From: Mucispirillum schaedleri ASF457
Lineage (GTDB): Bacteria > Chrysiogenota > Deferribacteres > Deferribacterales > Mucispirillaceae
DNA: 64,000 bases
Direction of reading: 5' to 3'
Assembly (NCBI RefSeq): GCF_000487995.2
Contig: NZ_CP097562.1
Span: 1 to 64,000, forward strand
The position numbers and the translations under genes were made by a program. Within the stretch, counting starts at the first letter, position 1. The number at the start of each line of letters is the position of its first letter. The notes below the pieces were generated by a model. That model was not told the origin of the DNA. It made no database searches and saw only the letters and a program-made list of their open reading frames with translations. Shown here piece after piece: positions 63,089 through 64,000 of the stretch.

Positions 63089-64000
63089 ATGAATATTCGT
63101 GAGTATGAAGTGAAAGTGCAGCTCCCTGCAGAGCTGAAACCGTTGGAAACAATGGCTTATAATCTTTGGTTTGCATGGAACTCTCCTGCAACAGCTATTT
63201 ATAAAAATATTAATGAAAAACTTTGGGAAGAATCTGAACATAATCCACTTGCTGTTATTTCAGCACTTACTATGGACGACTGTAAACGCTTGATGGATGA
63301 TGATGTATTTATGGCAAGTTTAAATGATGTGTATGAAGATTTTCAGCAGTATATGTCTTTACCTCGCTGGTTTAATAAAGCTCATAAAAATGCTTCAGAT
63401 ATGCTTGTTGCTTATTTTTCTGCAGAGTATGGTATACATGAATCTGTTCAGCTTTACTCTGGCGGCTTAGGTATTTTATCTGGCGACCATTGTAAATCAA
63501 CTTCTGATATGGGTATACCACTTGTAGCAGTTGGTTTACTTTATAGAAACGGTTATTTTCACCAGTATATGAGCTCAGATGGCTGGCAGCAGGAACGCTA
63601 TCCATATAATGAATTTTATCTTATGCCTCTTAAAAGAGCAGAAGATAAAAATGGCAAAGAAATTACTCTTGAGATGAAAATAGGCGAAAGAAATATTAAA
63701 ATCAGAGTATGGAAATTAAAGGTAGGTTTAATGGAAATTGTTCTTTTAGATACAGATGTTCCTGAAAACCATCCAGATGATAGAATTATTACTGGTAAAC
63801 TTTATGATGGTGACAGTAATATGCGTATCCGTCAGGAAATTGTTCTTGGTGTTGCTGGTGTTAGAGCATTAGCTGCAATGGGTTTACATCCAACAGTTTA
63901 TCATTTAAATGAAGGTCATCCTGCATTTGTTTCTATTGAGCGTTTAAAACAGCTTATAGAGCAGGGTATAGATATGCGTCTTGCAACAGAAATTGTTCGT
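63089..64000 (+). CDS. glgP: Alpha-glucan phosphorylase, 5' part
   Basis: The gene starts at 63089 behind GGAGGAA and runs off the window. The N-terminus begins with the DUF3417 segment (LKPLETMAYNLWFAWNSPAT) typical of the short alpha-glucan phosphorylase class. YFSAEYGIHESVQLYSGGLGILSGDH and HLNEGHPAF of the catalytic fold follow. It would release glucose-1-phosphate from glycogen or maltodextrins. The pyridoxal-phosphate lysine lies beyond the window. Confidence 0.93.
   Translation, partial: MNIREYEVKVQLPAELKPLETMAYNLWFAWNSPATAIYKNINEKLWEESEHNPLAVISALTMDDCKRLMDDDVFMASLNDVYEDFQQYMSLPRWFNKAHKNASDMLVAYFSAEYGIHESVQLYSGGLGILSGDHCKSTSDMGIPLVAVGLLYRNGYFHQYMSSDGWQQERYPYNEFYLMPLKRAEDKNGKEITLEMKIGERNIKIRVWKLKVGLMEIVLLDTDVPENHPDDRIITGKLYDGDSNMRIRQEIVLGVAGVRALAAMGLHPTVYHLNEGHPAFVSIERLKQLIEQGIDMRLATEIVR

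Noticed and set aside
1-64000. CRISPR arrays or cas genes
   Set aside because: No regularly spaced repeats and no Cas-like proteins were seen; the direct repeats found are paired leaders or a single tandem duplication.

Overview
This is a strongly AT-rich bacterial window. The core genes fit an anaerobic, Gram-negative, quinone-respiring bacterium. They include a Tat-exported molybdoenzyme with its iron-sulfur subunit and chaperone, a pentaheme cytochrome c, an outer-membrane barrel, a propionyl-CoA-type carboxylase, lipoproteins and a class A RNase P RNA. A gut Deferribacterota such as Mucispirillum would match in style, but that name is an inference that no marker gene here proves.

Layout. 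(1) 0.5-7.4 kb is a respiratory operon: a DMSO-reductase-family catalytic subunit whose frame is broken at a run of nine G, then a four-cluster ferredoxin subunit, a TorD-type chaperone, an outer-membrane barrel and a pentaheme cytochrome. No DmsC-type anchor is present. (2) 7.5-23.9 kb is ordinary chromosome: an NlpC/P60-SPOR lipoprotein, a three-gene biotin-dependent carboxylase, rnpB, a large DKNYY-repeat protein, a DUF2155 lipoprotein, a YgjP-type protease, YgiQ, two cyclophilins, a Fur-family regulator and tRNA-Arg(ACG). (3) 23.9-59.0 kb is a mosaic mobile region next to that tRNA. It begins with an S24-type phage repressor and a divergent early operon (excisionase-like protein, SSB) and carries an IS30 element and a solitary TraG. 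It then holds many defence and toxin-antitoxin genes: XRE-ImmA, an HNH nuclease with a double D12-class methyltransferase, an Abi_2/HEPN gene, a Panacea cassette, a RES-domain protein, an RNase HI-RnlA fusion with RnlB, RelB-YoeB, a KAP NTPase cassette and a dead BsuBI/PstI nuclease. No integrase or clear attachment repeat was found. (4) 59.5-64.0 kb returns to core genes: rpsO-pnp, a META lipoprotein, dut and the start of a glucan phosphorylase.

The most striking feature is how many genes are one small change away from intact. They comprise a G9 frameshift in the reductase, a 115-bp tandem duplication in the methyltransferase, an A7 frameshift in the putative RnlB antitoxin, and in-frame stops at 25280, 26749, 29887, 40921 and 55039. 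Some look like phase-variation or slippage switches, others like decay.

The best candidates for something undescribed are: (a) a duplicated module at 39.4-40.6 and 44.3-45.0 kb made of a conserved structured leader RNA, a short single-pass membrane protein family and a terminator; (b) the cassette at 51.96-54.5 kb encoding a disordered peptide, a three-helix membrane protein, a dual-specificity phosphatase and a KAP NTPase; (c) the RNase HI-RnlA fusion with an antitoxin that may depend on slippage; and (d) several small structured RNAs that share a short motif.
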